Origin: Bacillota bacterium
Lineage (GTDB): Bacteria; Bacillota; Clostridia; Peptostreptococcales; Anaerovoracaceae
Direction of reading: 5' to 3'
Assembly (NCBI GenBank): GCA_017432345.1
Contig: JAFRJI010000027.1
Coordinates: forward strand, 38,474-102,473
Length of the DNA stretch: 64,000 nt
Made by a program: the position numbers and the translations under genes. This document shows, piece by piece, positions 55,526 through 63,094 of this stretch. The stretch's first letter is position 1. Each line of letters starts with the position of its first letter. The notes beneath the pieces are model-generated. The model ran no database searches. It worked only from the letters and a program-made list of their open reading frames with translations, and had not been told where the DNA came from.

Positions 55526-55717
55526 ATGGACACACTGAATGAGATCGCAAGCAATCCTTTTGTAATGAAATGGTCAGGAGCTATCGTTCTGGCGCTTTTG
55601 GGTTTCGGTTTCATGCGGATGCGGAGGCATTCCATGAAAAACAGCCTCGCATTTGGCGGCGGGATCTTAGGTGTTATCGTTGTATTGAGTCTGCTGAAAT
55701 ACTTTTTGTTTAGTTAA
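55526..55717 (+). CDS. Small two-helix membrane protein
   Basis: 63 residues with RBS AGGAGGA. Two hydrophobic helices (WSGAIVLALLGFGFM and GGGILGVIVVLSLLKYFLF) separated by a basic loop RMRRHSMKNS. No family recognised. Its position right behind the DUF1002 gene points to a shared envelope role. Confidence 0.75.
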   Translation: MDTLNEIASNPFVMKWSGAIVLALLGFGFMRMRRHSMKNSLAFGGGILGVIVVLSLLKYFLFS

Positions 55718-55765
55718 AGATAGAATTCAGATAGAGTGAGAAGTTAGTAGTGAGGAGTAAAAAAG

Positions 55766-56536
55766 ATGCTGTACGCTAATCACAAGAATAAACTTTTGGG
55801 CACATCGATTCTGTTCCTGTTGCTCGGAATCGCGTTTATAGTCTATCCGGCGGATTCCATGATCATGCTCGTGCGACTGACGGGGGCATTTCTGATCGTA
55901 CTCGGGATCCTGATTTTCGTTCCGACGCTGCGCGAGCGCAAAGCACTTGGCATACGGTTCGGCATGCTCGTCGCGATGACGATTGTAATCGCAGTCTTTG
56001 GGGTCATTTTGCTGACCATGCCGGGAGCGTTCGTGGAAGTGTTCTGGATCACGATGGGGATCATTCTGATCCTGGACGGCATCAAAAACTTCTTGTATAT
56101 GAGCGCTGTACCGAACAAACTGATCACGATCATTCTGGCCGTCGTGTCCATCATCTGCGGCGTGCTGATCATCACGCATCCGTTCGGGACAGGACTGGCA
56201 TTCTCGATCCTGATCGGCGCTTTCTATGCGTACAGCGGCGCGTCCGGAATTTTCCTGCACTTTGCCGGAAAATTCATGAAAAAGACATCCCCGCTTGATG
56301 CAGGCGCAGATATCGGTGAAGAAGGGACGGTCGTGGATGTGGAGATCGTGGACGGAGCCGAGGAAGATCCTGATGGAGACGTCAAGATGATCGAAACAGC
56401 GGACATCGTTGATGAAGCGGAGGCCGAGACGAAGGCCGCCGACGCCGGGGTCGCTGAAGCCGAAGCCGAGGTCGCTGAAGCGGTCGAGGTTATCGACGAT
56501 GCAAAAGCCGGGGAACCGGAGAAACCGGAAGCATAA
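55766..56536 (+). CDS. DUF308/HdeD-like membrane protein with acidic tail
   Basis: 256 residues. Six helices in three hairpins (about 8-165) of the HdeD/DUF308 type, e.g. GTSILFLLLGIAFIVYP, LTGAFLIVLGILIFVP and FWITMGIILILDGI. From about residue 175 a long acidic Ala/Glu/Asp-rich tail follows (EAEAEVAEAVEVIDDAKAGE). HdeD-type proteins are linked to acid tolerance in enterobacteria; in Firmicutes the role is unknown. RBS GAGGAG. A hairpin follows 12 bp after the stop. Confidence 0.8.
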   Translation: MLYANHKNKLLGTSILFLLLGIAFIVYPADSMIMLVRLTGAFLIVLGILIFVPTLRERKALGIRFGMLVAMTIVIAVFGVILLTMPGAFVEVFWITMGIILILDGIKNFLYMSAVPNKLITIILAVVSIICGVLIITHPFGTGLAFSILIGAFYAYSGASGIFLHFAGKFMKKTSPLDAGADIGEEGTVVDVEIVDGAEEDPDGDVKMIETADIVDEAEAETKAADAGVAEAEAEVAEAVEVIDDAKAGEPEKPEA

Positions 56537-56548
56537 TACGATAAAAAT

Positions 56549-56582
56549 GGTAAAGGAACGGGTCGATTGGCCCGTTTTTACC
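56549..56582 (+). terminator. Hairpin abutting the RBS of the LuxR gene
   Basis: GGTAAA...ACGGG-TCGATTGG-CCCGT.TTTACC with an internal T-run. The RBS AGGTGG starts at the next base, so the hairpin could end the HdeD transcript or control read-through into the regulator gene. Confidence 0.6.
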
Positions 56583-56598
56583 AGGTGGTGATATCATA

Positions 56599-57561
56599 AT
56601 GCATACCATTCAGTTCTTTCTGTTTTTAGCAACATGTATAATCGCTTCTGCCGGATTGACATACGTGGAGATACTGTACAAATTAGGCGGAAAAAAAAGA
56701 AAGTCACTTACGCACGATTTGATTGTTTTTACTGTCGTAGTTGGTTTATTTTGTGTGTTCTGCTTTTCCGAGTATTGTTATTTCCACCGAAGTGCGTTGG
56801 GAACAGGGTGGTCCCCTATTGAAAAGGCATTAGAAATAGCATTGCATATGGCCATTGTCTCTTCGTGGATCCTTTGCCTGAGAAACGTCCTGAAGAAAAA
56901 TGACAGAGTGCGGAAAATAATATTGCACGCAGGACTTTTGATTACAGCTGTTATTTTGATTTTTCTAAACACTTTCTGCGTGGACGATCATTATCAAACA
57001 AACAGCAAACACATTGAACTAACAGACATCAGCTTTATTATGGCGGCGATTATTTTTGTCAGCATTATCATTATTTTGCATGCTGTAAAAATTGCGAGGA
57101 GCGACATTCCTAAAAAAGCCAAGTACTTCTTCATTATTGAAAGCATTTTAATCATTGTTAATTTCGCATGGAACAATTTCTATACCTTACAGCTTGTCCA
57201 CAAGCATTATATATTCATCAATTCCTATAGTTTTGGAGACCTTGATGTTACGCCATTCCTGATATTGGCGATGATATGTCTGTCGATCATGGCAATCCGC
57301 AATAGTGTGATATACTATCTGATGAATCGCGAAGATGTGGAAGGCGCAAAGCAGTTTGATATCAATAATATTCGCAAAGTGTATTCCCTTACTCCTCGAG
57401 AAGCAGAAGTGTTGGAATTGCTGATCAGAGATGCTAGTTATGCTGAGATCTGTTCCGAGTTGAATGTAACGATCAACACCGTTAAGAAACATGTGAACAA
57501 CTTGTATCGGAAAGTAGATGTGGCAAGCAAATCCGAGCTGTTCAAGAAGTTTCACCCATGA
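56599..57561 (+). CDS. Membrane-embedded LuxR-type transcriptional regulator
   Basis: 320 residues. About seven hydrophobic helices fill residues 1-240; a LuxR/GerE helix-turn-helix follows (about 255-318): LTPREAEVLELLIRDASYAEICSELNVTINTVKKHVNNLYRKV in pieces. It is a one-component regulator in which a membrane sensor is joined to the DNA-binding domain. The gene is clearly AT-richer than its surroundings, which hints at horizontal transfer. It precedes, on the same strand, the secreted amidohydrolase gene, a natural target candidate. RBS AGGTGGTG. Confidence 0.88.
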   Translation: MHTIQFFLFLATCIIASAGLTYVEILYKLGGKKRKSLTHDLIVFTVVVGLFCVFCFSEYCYFHRSALGTGWSPIEKALEIALHMAIVSSWILCLRNVLKKNDRVRKIILHAGLLITAVILIFLNTFCVDDHYQTNSKHIELTDISFIMAAIIFVSIIIILHAVKIARSDIPKKAKYFFIIESILIIVNFAWNNFYTLQLVHKHYIFINSYSFGDLDVTPFLILAMICLSIMAIRNSVIYYLMNREDVEGAKQFDINNIRKVYSLTPREAEVLELLIRDASYAEICSELNVTINTVKKHVNNLYRKVDVASKSELFKKFHP

Positions 57562-57607
57562 TATTACCCCTATATTACCCCTCCGAGTAATTGTTGTTTT
57601 TAATAAG

Positions 57608-57643
57608 ACTCCCTTATACTTGACACATAAGGGAGTTTTTTTA
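57608..57643 (+). terminator. Intrinsic terminator of the LuxR gene
   Basis: ACTCCCTTAT (57608-57617) pairs with ATAAGGGAGT (57627-57636), then TTTTTT. A TTGACA lies in the loop. Confidence 0.92.
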
Positions 57644-57738
57644 TTCCACACGGAGAGGGCAGTCATGGCGGAGTGAGACCGACGTGGTGGCCCGATAACG
57701 AGAAGACATTGTGTAGATAGTGAGGAGGTGTTAACGTA

Positions 57739-59841
57739 ATGAAACTGAGAAAAGCCAGACTCCTGGCGATCTTTCTGGCCGTTGCGATTTCGGTAACGTT
57801 CATTCCAACGTTCTCATTCGCGGCAACGTCCCTGAAAGCACCTGCCAAAGTGAAGGCCACGGTCGTATCCGATACTGCCGTACAGGTCAGCTGGGGCAAA
57901 GTAAAAGGCGCAAAAGGCTACTTAGTGTATCAGAAACAAGCTGATTCCAAGTACAAATTAGCCAAGAAGATCAAAAAAGGAGCGACCGTCAAGTGGGTCA
58001 GCAACAATCTGACCACCGGAGAAAAGTACAGCTTCAAGATCAAAGCATTTAAGGGAAAGAAGAAGAGTAAATTCTCCAAAGAAGTTTCGGCAATTCCAAG
58101 CCCGCCGGCAGCATCCATTTTCATGAATGGTAAAGTCTACACGGTAGAGGGCGAAGATTGGGAAAACAACGCAGTCGAAGCGATGGCCGTAGATGCCGAA
58201 GGTAAGCTCTTAGGCGTAGGAAGCACAGCAGAAATCACAGCCCAGTTCAAGGGAGATAACACAGAAGTCGTCGACCTTGGTGGAAAGACCGTATTCCCGG
58301 GCTTCATTGATTCCCATATCCATCCACCTGGACCAGCATTTACAGTATTATATGAAATCAGCCTGAGTGGTATTTTTACAAAGGAAGAAACACTGAGCGT
58401 CATCAAGGACTTTGTTGATTCACATCCTGACATGGATGCGTATTTCGGATTTGGATACAGCAATGCTGTAACGGATAAAGACGGAAATGTTGAGGCTGTA
58501 AACAGAGCATGGCTGGACGAGATCTGCGCAGATAAGCCGATCGTACTTTCATCGTTTGACTATCACAGCAGATGGCTGAATACAAAGGCATTAGAGATGT
58601 GCGGTATCACGAAGGACACCCTGGCTCCGGAAGGCGGAGACATCAAGAAGGATCTTGATGGAGAATTGACCGGCGTACTGACCGATTGCAGTGGCCTCGT
58701 AACTTTATCGGCAGAGTATACTGAAGATCAGATCGAAGAAGCATGGAAGTGGTTCTTTGAGAGGATGAACAGCTGGGGATACACCGGATACAGTGATGCC
58801 GGAACGAGCTCCGGGTATGCGGACATGCTGATGGAAAAATCCAAGGCTGAAAACGGACTGCCTGTAAGAATCAATTTCGCGGGAATGATGTCTGCAGATG
58901 ACATTGATGGAAGCATCGCGAGATTGGATGCTCTGAAGGAAAAAGTCGGCGATACGAAGGATATCCGCGTAACGACCGCTAAGATCTTTGCAGATGGCGT
59001 TGTAGAAGGCGGAACGGCCTATCTGTGGGAACCGTATAAGCAACCGGCATTGCAGAACCTCTTCGGAAAAGAAGAAACTGACTGGATAGGTGCGATCAAG
59101 CTTTCACAGGAAGATCTGAACGAACTCACTCTGAAGGCAAATGCTAAAGGTTACCCGATCCACGTTCACTCCATCGGTGACCGTGCAACGACGATGACCC
59201 TTGATGCCATCGAATACGCACAGACCGAACTGGCGAAGGAGGGTGTAAAGGATGAATGCAGAAATATCATCACGCACCTGCAGGTCGTAGATCAGGACGA
59301 TATCCAGAGATTCAAGGAGTTGGGCGTTATCGCTGCATGTCAGGTATTCTGGCACTTCAAGGCTCCGGATATGTATTGGCCGATCGAAGAGCCGCTCCTT
59401 GGCAAAGCGAGAGCCGCTAGAGAATATCCGCTGAACAGTTTCTATAGAATCGGTGTTCCTATCACAGCATCCGGAGACTATCCTATTTCACCGGTGAACA
59501 ACCCGTTCTGGGCAATCGAAATAGGCGTTACCAGAAACCTTGAAAACGCGGAATTCTATAAGGGCAGCTTCCCTGATATCAAAGATATCGAAGACATGGA
59601 TGAAAAGACATACCTGCTGAACCCTGCTGAAAGAGTTCCTCTGAAGGCAATGATCGAAGCATACACGATCAATGGCGCATATCAGATGAACTATGAAGAC
59701 GTTTGCGGTTCCCTGAAGGCAGGCAAGGTTGCTGACTTTGTTGTTTGCGATACCGACCCATTCGAGATCAACCCTGTTAAGATCGATGAGGTCAAAGTGC
59801 TCAAGACATACAAGGACGGCAAGATCGTTTGGGAAGAATAA
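57739..59841 (+). CDS. Secreted FnIII-amidohydrolase (YtcJ-like)
   Basis: 700 residues. Signal peptide (about 1-29, ending SFAA). A fibronectin type III domain (about 33-115: APAKVKATVVSDTAVQVSWGKVKGAKGYLVY) precedes a YtcJ-type amidohydrolase (about 125-700): metal motif VFPGFIDSHIHPPGPAF, KIFADGVVEGGTAYL, HVHSIGDRATTMTLDA and ITASGDYPISPVNNPF. Such enzymes hydrolyse amide or carbamate bonds; the substrate is unknown. Export and an FnIII module are unusual for this normally cytosolic family. T/A-rich, expression-biased codons resemble those of patA. RBS GAGGAGGTG; terminator follows. Confidence 0.88.
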   Translation: MKLRKARLLAIFLAVAISVTFIPTFSFAATSLKAPAKVKATVVSDTAVQVSWGKVKGAKGYLVYQKQADSKYKLAKKIKKGATVKWVSNNLTTGEKYSFKIKAFKGKKKSKFSKEVSAIPSPPAASIFMNGKVYTVEGEDWENNAVEAMAVDAEGKLLGVGSTAEITAQFKGDNTEVVDLGGKTVFPGFIDSHIHPPGPAFTVLYEISLSGIFTKEETLSVIKDFVDSHPDMDAYFGFGYSNAVTDKDGNVEAVNRAWLDEICADKPIVLSSFDYHSRWLNTKALEMCGITKDTLAPEGGDIKKDLDGELTGVLTDCSGLVTLSAEYTEDQIEEAWKWFFERMNSWGYTGYSDAGTSSGYADMLMEKSKAENGLPVRINFAGMMSADDIDGSIARLDALKEKVGDTKDIRVTTAKIFADGVVEGGTAYLWEPYKQPALQNLFGKEETDWIGAIKLSQEDLNELTLKANAKGYPIHVHSIGDRATTMTLDAIEYAQTELAKEGVKDECRNIITHLQVVDQDDIQRFKELGVIAACQVFWHFKAPDMYWPIEEPLLGKARAAREYPLNSFYRIGVPITASGDYPISPVNNPFWAIEIGVTRNLENAEFYKGSFPDIKDIEDMDEKTYLLNPAERVPLKAMIEAYTINGAYQMNYEDVCGSLKAGKVADFVVCDTDPFEINPVKIDEVKVLKTYKDGKIVWEE

Positions 59842-59888
59842 GTAATTATCCATATACACCAACAAAAATGATAATTTGAGAGAGAAGA

Positions 59889-59931
59889 AGAGGGCAGCAG
59901 AGGCGAATCTGCTGCTCTCTTTCTGTTTTTT
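59889..59931 (+). terminator. Intrinsic terminator of the amidohydrolase gene
   Basis: AGAGGGCAGCAG - AGGCGAAT - CTGCTGCTCTCT (one G-T pair), then TTCTGTTTTTT. Confidence 0.88.
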
Positions 59932-59947
59932 GGGAAAGCGAATCCGA

Positions 59948-59976
59948 TTGACAAAACGAACAAATGTTCGTATAAT
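59948..59976 (+). promoter_or_regulatory. Consensus sigma-A promoter of the 87-residue gene
   Basis: TTGACA (59948-59953), exactly 17 bp, TATAAT (59971-59976): both hexamers perfect. Confidence 0.93.
59957..59970. promoter_or_regulatory. LexA (SOS/DinR) box
   Basis: CGAACAAATGTTCG matches the Gram-positive LexA consensus CGAACNNNNGTTCG at every defined position. It fills the spacer between the -35 and -10, where bound LexA would shut the promoter. Confidence 0.88.
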
Positions 59977-60026
59977 AAAACCGCAGCATACCATCCTAAA
60001 AGGGGAAACAGGGAGGTGGGTCAGTA

Positions 60027-60290
60027 ATGAAACTTTTGCAAAAGCCCATTGATGCCATGGTCGTGTTCCGCGCGGAGAACGATTATCCGCGGCCATACAA
60101 ATTCAAGATCGAAGAGAACGGGGAGAAAGTCACCGTATTCGTGGATCAGGTGATCTATTCGCACAAGAGCAAAGTCTGCGGAGCGGAGAACATTCTGTAC
60201 GAATGCCAGAGCACGATCAATGGGGAAGAGAAGCGGTTTGAACTGAAGTATTTCTGTTCGAAATGTCAATGGCAGCTCTACAAAATGTGA
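60027..60290 (+). CDS. LexA-controlled 87-residue protein of unknown function
   Basis: 87 residues, soluble, with RBS GGGAGGTGGG. Starts MKLLQKPIDAMVVFRAENDYPRPYKF and ends YFCSKCQWQLYKM. Four cysteines (51, 60, 77, 80), the last two as CxxC. Alternating hydrophobic/charged residues suggest a small beta-rich fold. I recognise no named family. It is the only gene of its transcript that I can see: perfect promoter with a LexA box upstream, repeat array downstream. An SOS-induced role in DNA damage response is inferred from regulation alone. Confidence 0.8.
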   Translation: MKLLQKPIDAMVVFRAENDYPRPYKFKIEENGEKVTVFVDQVIYSHKSKVCGAENILYECQSTINGEEKRFELKYFCSKCQWQLYKM

Positions 60291-60352
60291 TATGGAAGTA
60301 TATACCAATATCAACAACATTTGCCAGCTCATATCAAAGCCCCTGCATTTAA

Positions 60353-60620
60353 AAACCCAAACTTCTACACAAAACAGCTCGCAACCTTCTAGCTTGTGTA
60401 GATTTTTCCGGAAACCATCGAAAAATCATTGCCTCTTGGTGGAGACATCTACACAGACAGCCTCTCATCCCACGGTTTTGTGTAGACGTGCCACCGTCAA
60501 GCCCCGACATCCATGAAATATCTACACAAACAAGGCAGGTCAACCGTGTTTTGTGTAGAAGTCTGGGTTTCACCAATCACAGGTCTCGCATCAGGTCGAC
60601 CGTGTTTTGTATAGAAGTCT
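60353..60620. repeat. Array of inverted-repeat units (TCTACACA ... TGTGTAGA)
   Basis: Three 39-nt units at 60364-60402, 60448-60486 and 60521-60559 each begin TCTACACA and end TGTGTAGA with different 23-nt interiors. A fourth, half-decayed unit ends TATAGA at 60615. A 29-nt segment is repeated directly (60536-60564 and 60592-60620, two mismatches). The 24 nt at 60353-60376 are the reverse complement of 60547-60570 with one mismatch. Spacers are 45, 34 and about 17 nt. No ORF with coding character is present from 60291 to 60746. Confidence 0.85.
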
Positions 60621-60692
60621 AGTGAAACTTGTACCTCTTATACTTGTTTTTTTCGCCGGCAGAATATATCATATATATGTAGTTTAATGGGG

Positions 60693-60714
60693 GAATCTGT
60701 GCGAAAACAGATTC
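60693..60714 (+). promoter_or_regulatory. Hairpin in the leader of the xpaC-telA operon
   Basis: GAATCTGT-GCGAAA-ACAGATTC, a perfect 8-bp stem 33 nt before the ATG, in an AT-rich region with TATATC/TATAT sequences just upstream that may be the -10. No T-run, so it is not a terminator. Confidence 0.45.
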
Positions 60715-60746
60715 GGGTATCAGGATTAGAAAAAGAGGTAAAGAGA

Positions 60747-61862
60747 ATGAACGATTTTAATCAACAGCACAACAGCGATTACGATCCGAAGCCGGAAATC
60801 AGACCGCTTTATGAGCAGGTCTGGTTCATTGTGGTCGTCTTTATTTTTTTCTGGCCGGCTGGATTAATGCTGGCGGTATGGAGATTCATCAGGGATCAGC
60901 AAATCAGCGCAGTGGCGCAGGCCAGTGAGGAGATGCCGCCGCTGAGCGATCAGCCGGATGGCGATCCGGAGGCCCAGAAAGAGGCGCAGAAGCAAAAGCT
61001 CACGAAGTCCAAGATCGAGGCAAGCAGAAGCTGCCGCAGTTGGAAAATCTTGGGCGGCGTGCTCATCGCGCTGGGTGCGTGCGTGCTGATCGGGTCTTCT
61101 TCCGGCGGCGAGACGATGAGAGAAGTCATCACGTCATTGTCAACGGGCGCGGGCTTTATCATCGCAGGTGCGGTCATGCTGATCGCCGCGAAGAAAACGG
61201 TCCAGAAGTGGGATCGGTACGAATCCTTTATCAACAATAAGGGAAATACGCCTATTCCGTTCCTGGCTGAAAAGATGGGCTATTCTGAGAAGACCGTCCG
61301 CGTGGATGTGCAGGCAATGATCAATAAGGGATTTTTTGACAAGCCGGGGAAGGGCCTTTCCGCTTACATCAATGGGGAATATGATCTGCTCGTCATGACC
61401 AAATACGGCGAGCCGATGCAGCCTTTGCGGAAGGCGACCGTGAAGAAGGAAGACCGGCCGCCGGCCAATTCTTATCTGGCGAAGCTGCAGACAGAGATCG
61501 ACCGCTCGAACGACGCGGAACTGACGGAGACGCTTCGCGATATGTACGGATCCATCAAGCGGATCGAAGCGAAGATCCAGGAGGAGCCGTCACTGGGCGA
61601 GATGACGAACATCCGCAAGCTGAAGGAACAGTATCTGCCGCAGACGCTGGAACTGATCCGGAAGTTCAACGACGGGGAAGGTTCCGATGCGACGAGATGG
61701 GAAATCAAGGCGATGCTTGGAACATGCGCAAAAGCCTTCAAGAATATCGAAGGCAAAGTGTACGAGAGAGACGATATAGATACGAAGGTCGATATGGAAG
61801 TCCTGCGTAAGACCCTGGAGAGGGAAGGACTTCTTGGATCGGATTTTGATATCAAATCATAG
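60747..61862 (+). CDS. XpaC-like (5-bromo-4-chloroindolyl phosphate hydrolysis) membrane protein
   Basis: 371 residues from ATG 60747 (RBS AAAGAGGTAAAG). Hydrophobic helices at about 27-48, 112-130 and 137-157. A winged-helix-like stretch follows (IPFLAEKMGYSEKTVRVDVQAMINKGFF, about 182-210). The C-terminal coiled-coil region (LAKLQTEIDRSNDAELTETLRDMYGSIKRIEAKIQEEP, MTNIRKLKEQYLPQTLELIRKFND in pieces) is the XpaC signature. XpaC and TelA genes are adjacent in many Firmicutes. Whether it is an enzyme is unclear despite the family name. 14 bp before telA. Confidence 0.82.
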   Translation: MNDFNQQHNSDYDPKPEIRPLYEQVWFIVVVFIFFWPAGLMLAVWRFIRDQQISAVAQASEEMPPLSDQPDGDPEAQKEAQKQKLTKSKIEASRSCRSWKILGGVLIALGACVLIGSSSGGETMREVITSLSTGAGFIIAGAVMLIAAKKTVQKWDRYESFINNKGNTPIPFLAEKMGYSEKTVRVDVQAMINKGFFDKPGKGLSAYINGEYDLLVMTKYGEPMQPLRKATVKKEDRPPANSYLAKLQTEIDRSNDAELTETLRDMYGSIKRIEAKIQEEPSLGEMTNIRKLKEQYLPQTLELIRKFNDGEGSDATRWEIKAMLGTCAKAFKNIEGKVYERDDIDTKVDMEVLRKTLEREGLLGSDFDIKS

Positions 61863-61876
61863 AGAGGAGAACGAAT

Positions 61877-63094
61877 ATGATAGACGATCTGAAGACGGAT
61901 ATTAAAGCACCTGAAGCACCGGAACTGACATTGGATGTGCCGGAAATGGAGATTCCTAAAACGGAGAACCTGGCAGCGGCAATGGAAGCGATGGCACCGG
62001 AACCGGAGGAAATCAACCTGGAAAAGATAGAATCCGTTATGAGCAAGGAAGATGCGGACACATTCCGGCTGCAGAACTTTACGGACGAAGAGAAGCAGCA
62101 GATCAATGAGTTCGCGGAGAAGATCGACCTGCACGACACGAACATCATCGTTTCCTACGGCGCAGGCGCGCAGAAGAGACTGGCAGAGTTCTCGGATTCC
62201 GCGCTGGAGCACGTCAGAAACAAGGATCTGGATGAAATCGGCGGCATGATCACCGATCTGGTAGCTGACCTGAAATATGATCCGGATGAAGACAAGGGAT
62301 TCCTGTGGAATCTGTTCCACAAGGGCGCCAACAAGGTCGAGAATGTGAAGGAATACTATGCGAAGGTCGAAGACAGTGTCGACAAGGTCGCGAAGAATCT
62401 GGAAGGACATCAGCAGACGCTCCTGAAGGACATCGCGATCCAGGATATGCTCTTTGACAGCAACAAGGCATACTTCAAAGAACTGACCATGTACATCGCG
62501 GCCGGAAAGATCGCGCTGGACAAGGCGTTGAATGAAGAGTTGCCGGCCATGAAGGCGAGAGCCGCGGAAACCGGCCTGTCCGAAGTGGCGCAGGAAGTCA
62601 GCGATTATTCCGCTATGTGCGACCGGTTCGAGAAGAGACTGCACGATCTGGAACTGACGAGAGCGATCTGCCTGCAGAACGCACCGCAGATCCGGCTGAT
62701 CCAGAACAACGCGATCCTGCTTTCCGACAAGATCCACTCCACGCTGGTCAACACACTTCCGCTCTGGAAGAACCAGATGATCATCACGCTGGGACTGGCA
62801 CACTCCAAGGAAGCGGTCGAAGCGCAGAACGCGGTCACCAATACGACCAATGAGCTTCTAAAGAAGAATGCGGAGATGCTCCACCAGACATCCGTCGACA
62901 TCGCCAGAGAAAACGAGCGCGGCATCGTCGATATGGAAACGCTGCAGCACACGAACAACGAGCTGGTCAACACGCTGGACGACATCATGAAGATTCAGCA
63001 GGAGGGCAGACAGAAGCGGCGTGAAGCGGAGAAAGAACTCATAGCGATCGAAGCTCAGATCAAAGCTAAGATGCTGGAAATGTCAACTCGATAA
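61877..63094 (+). CDS. telA: TelA/KlaA-family protein (toxic anion resistance)
   Basis: 405 residues, soluble and almost wholly alpha-helical. Landmarks: NFTDEEKQQINEFAEKIDLHDTNIIVSYGAGAQKRLAEFSDSAL, FHKGANKVENVKEYYAKVEDSVDKVAKNLEGHQQTLLKDI, then LYSCKxx-like region MYIAAGKIALDKA and NAPQIRLIQNNAILLSDKIHSTLVNTLPLWKNQMIITLGL, each in pieces. Originally tied to tellurite resistance; in Firmicutes it is linked to antimicrobial peptide and cell-wall stress. RBS AGAGAGGAG. The next gene starts immediately after its stop. Confidence 0.92.
   Translation: MIDDLKTDIKAPEAPELTLDVPEMEIPKTENLAAAMEAMAPEPEEINLEKIESVMSKEDADTFRLQNFTDEEKQQINEFAEKIDLHDTNIIVSYGAGAQKRLAEFSDSALEHVRNKDLDEIGGMITDLVADLKYDPDEDKGFLWNLFHKGANKVENVKEYYAKVEDSVDKVAKNLEGHQQTLLKDIAIQDMLFDSNKAYFKELTMYIAAGKIALDKALNEELPAMKARAAETGLSEVAQEVSDYSAMCDRFEKRLHDLELTRAICLQNAPQIRLIQNNAILLSDKIHSTLVNTLPLWKNQMIITLGLAHSKEAVEAQNAVTNTTNELLKKNAEMLHQTSVDIARENERGIVDMETLQHTNNELVNTLDDIMKIQQEGRQKRREAEKELIAIEAQIKAKMLEMSTR

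Noticed and set aside
57618-57647. Promoter for the amidohydrolase (TTGACA in the terminator loop)
   Set aside because: The hexamer 17 bp downstream is TATTCC, a poor -10; not enough to call a promoter.
60292-60516. Small open frames on both strands in the inverted-repeat region
   Set aside because: They are created by the repeats themselves, lack RBSs and have no protein-like composition.
60353-60620. CRISPR array
   Set aside because: The repeated units are 39 nt with constant ends but different interiors, spacers differ in length (45, 34, 17), and there is no cas gene in the window.
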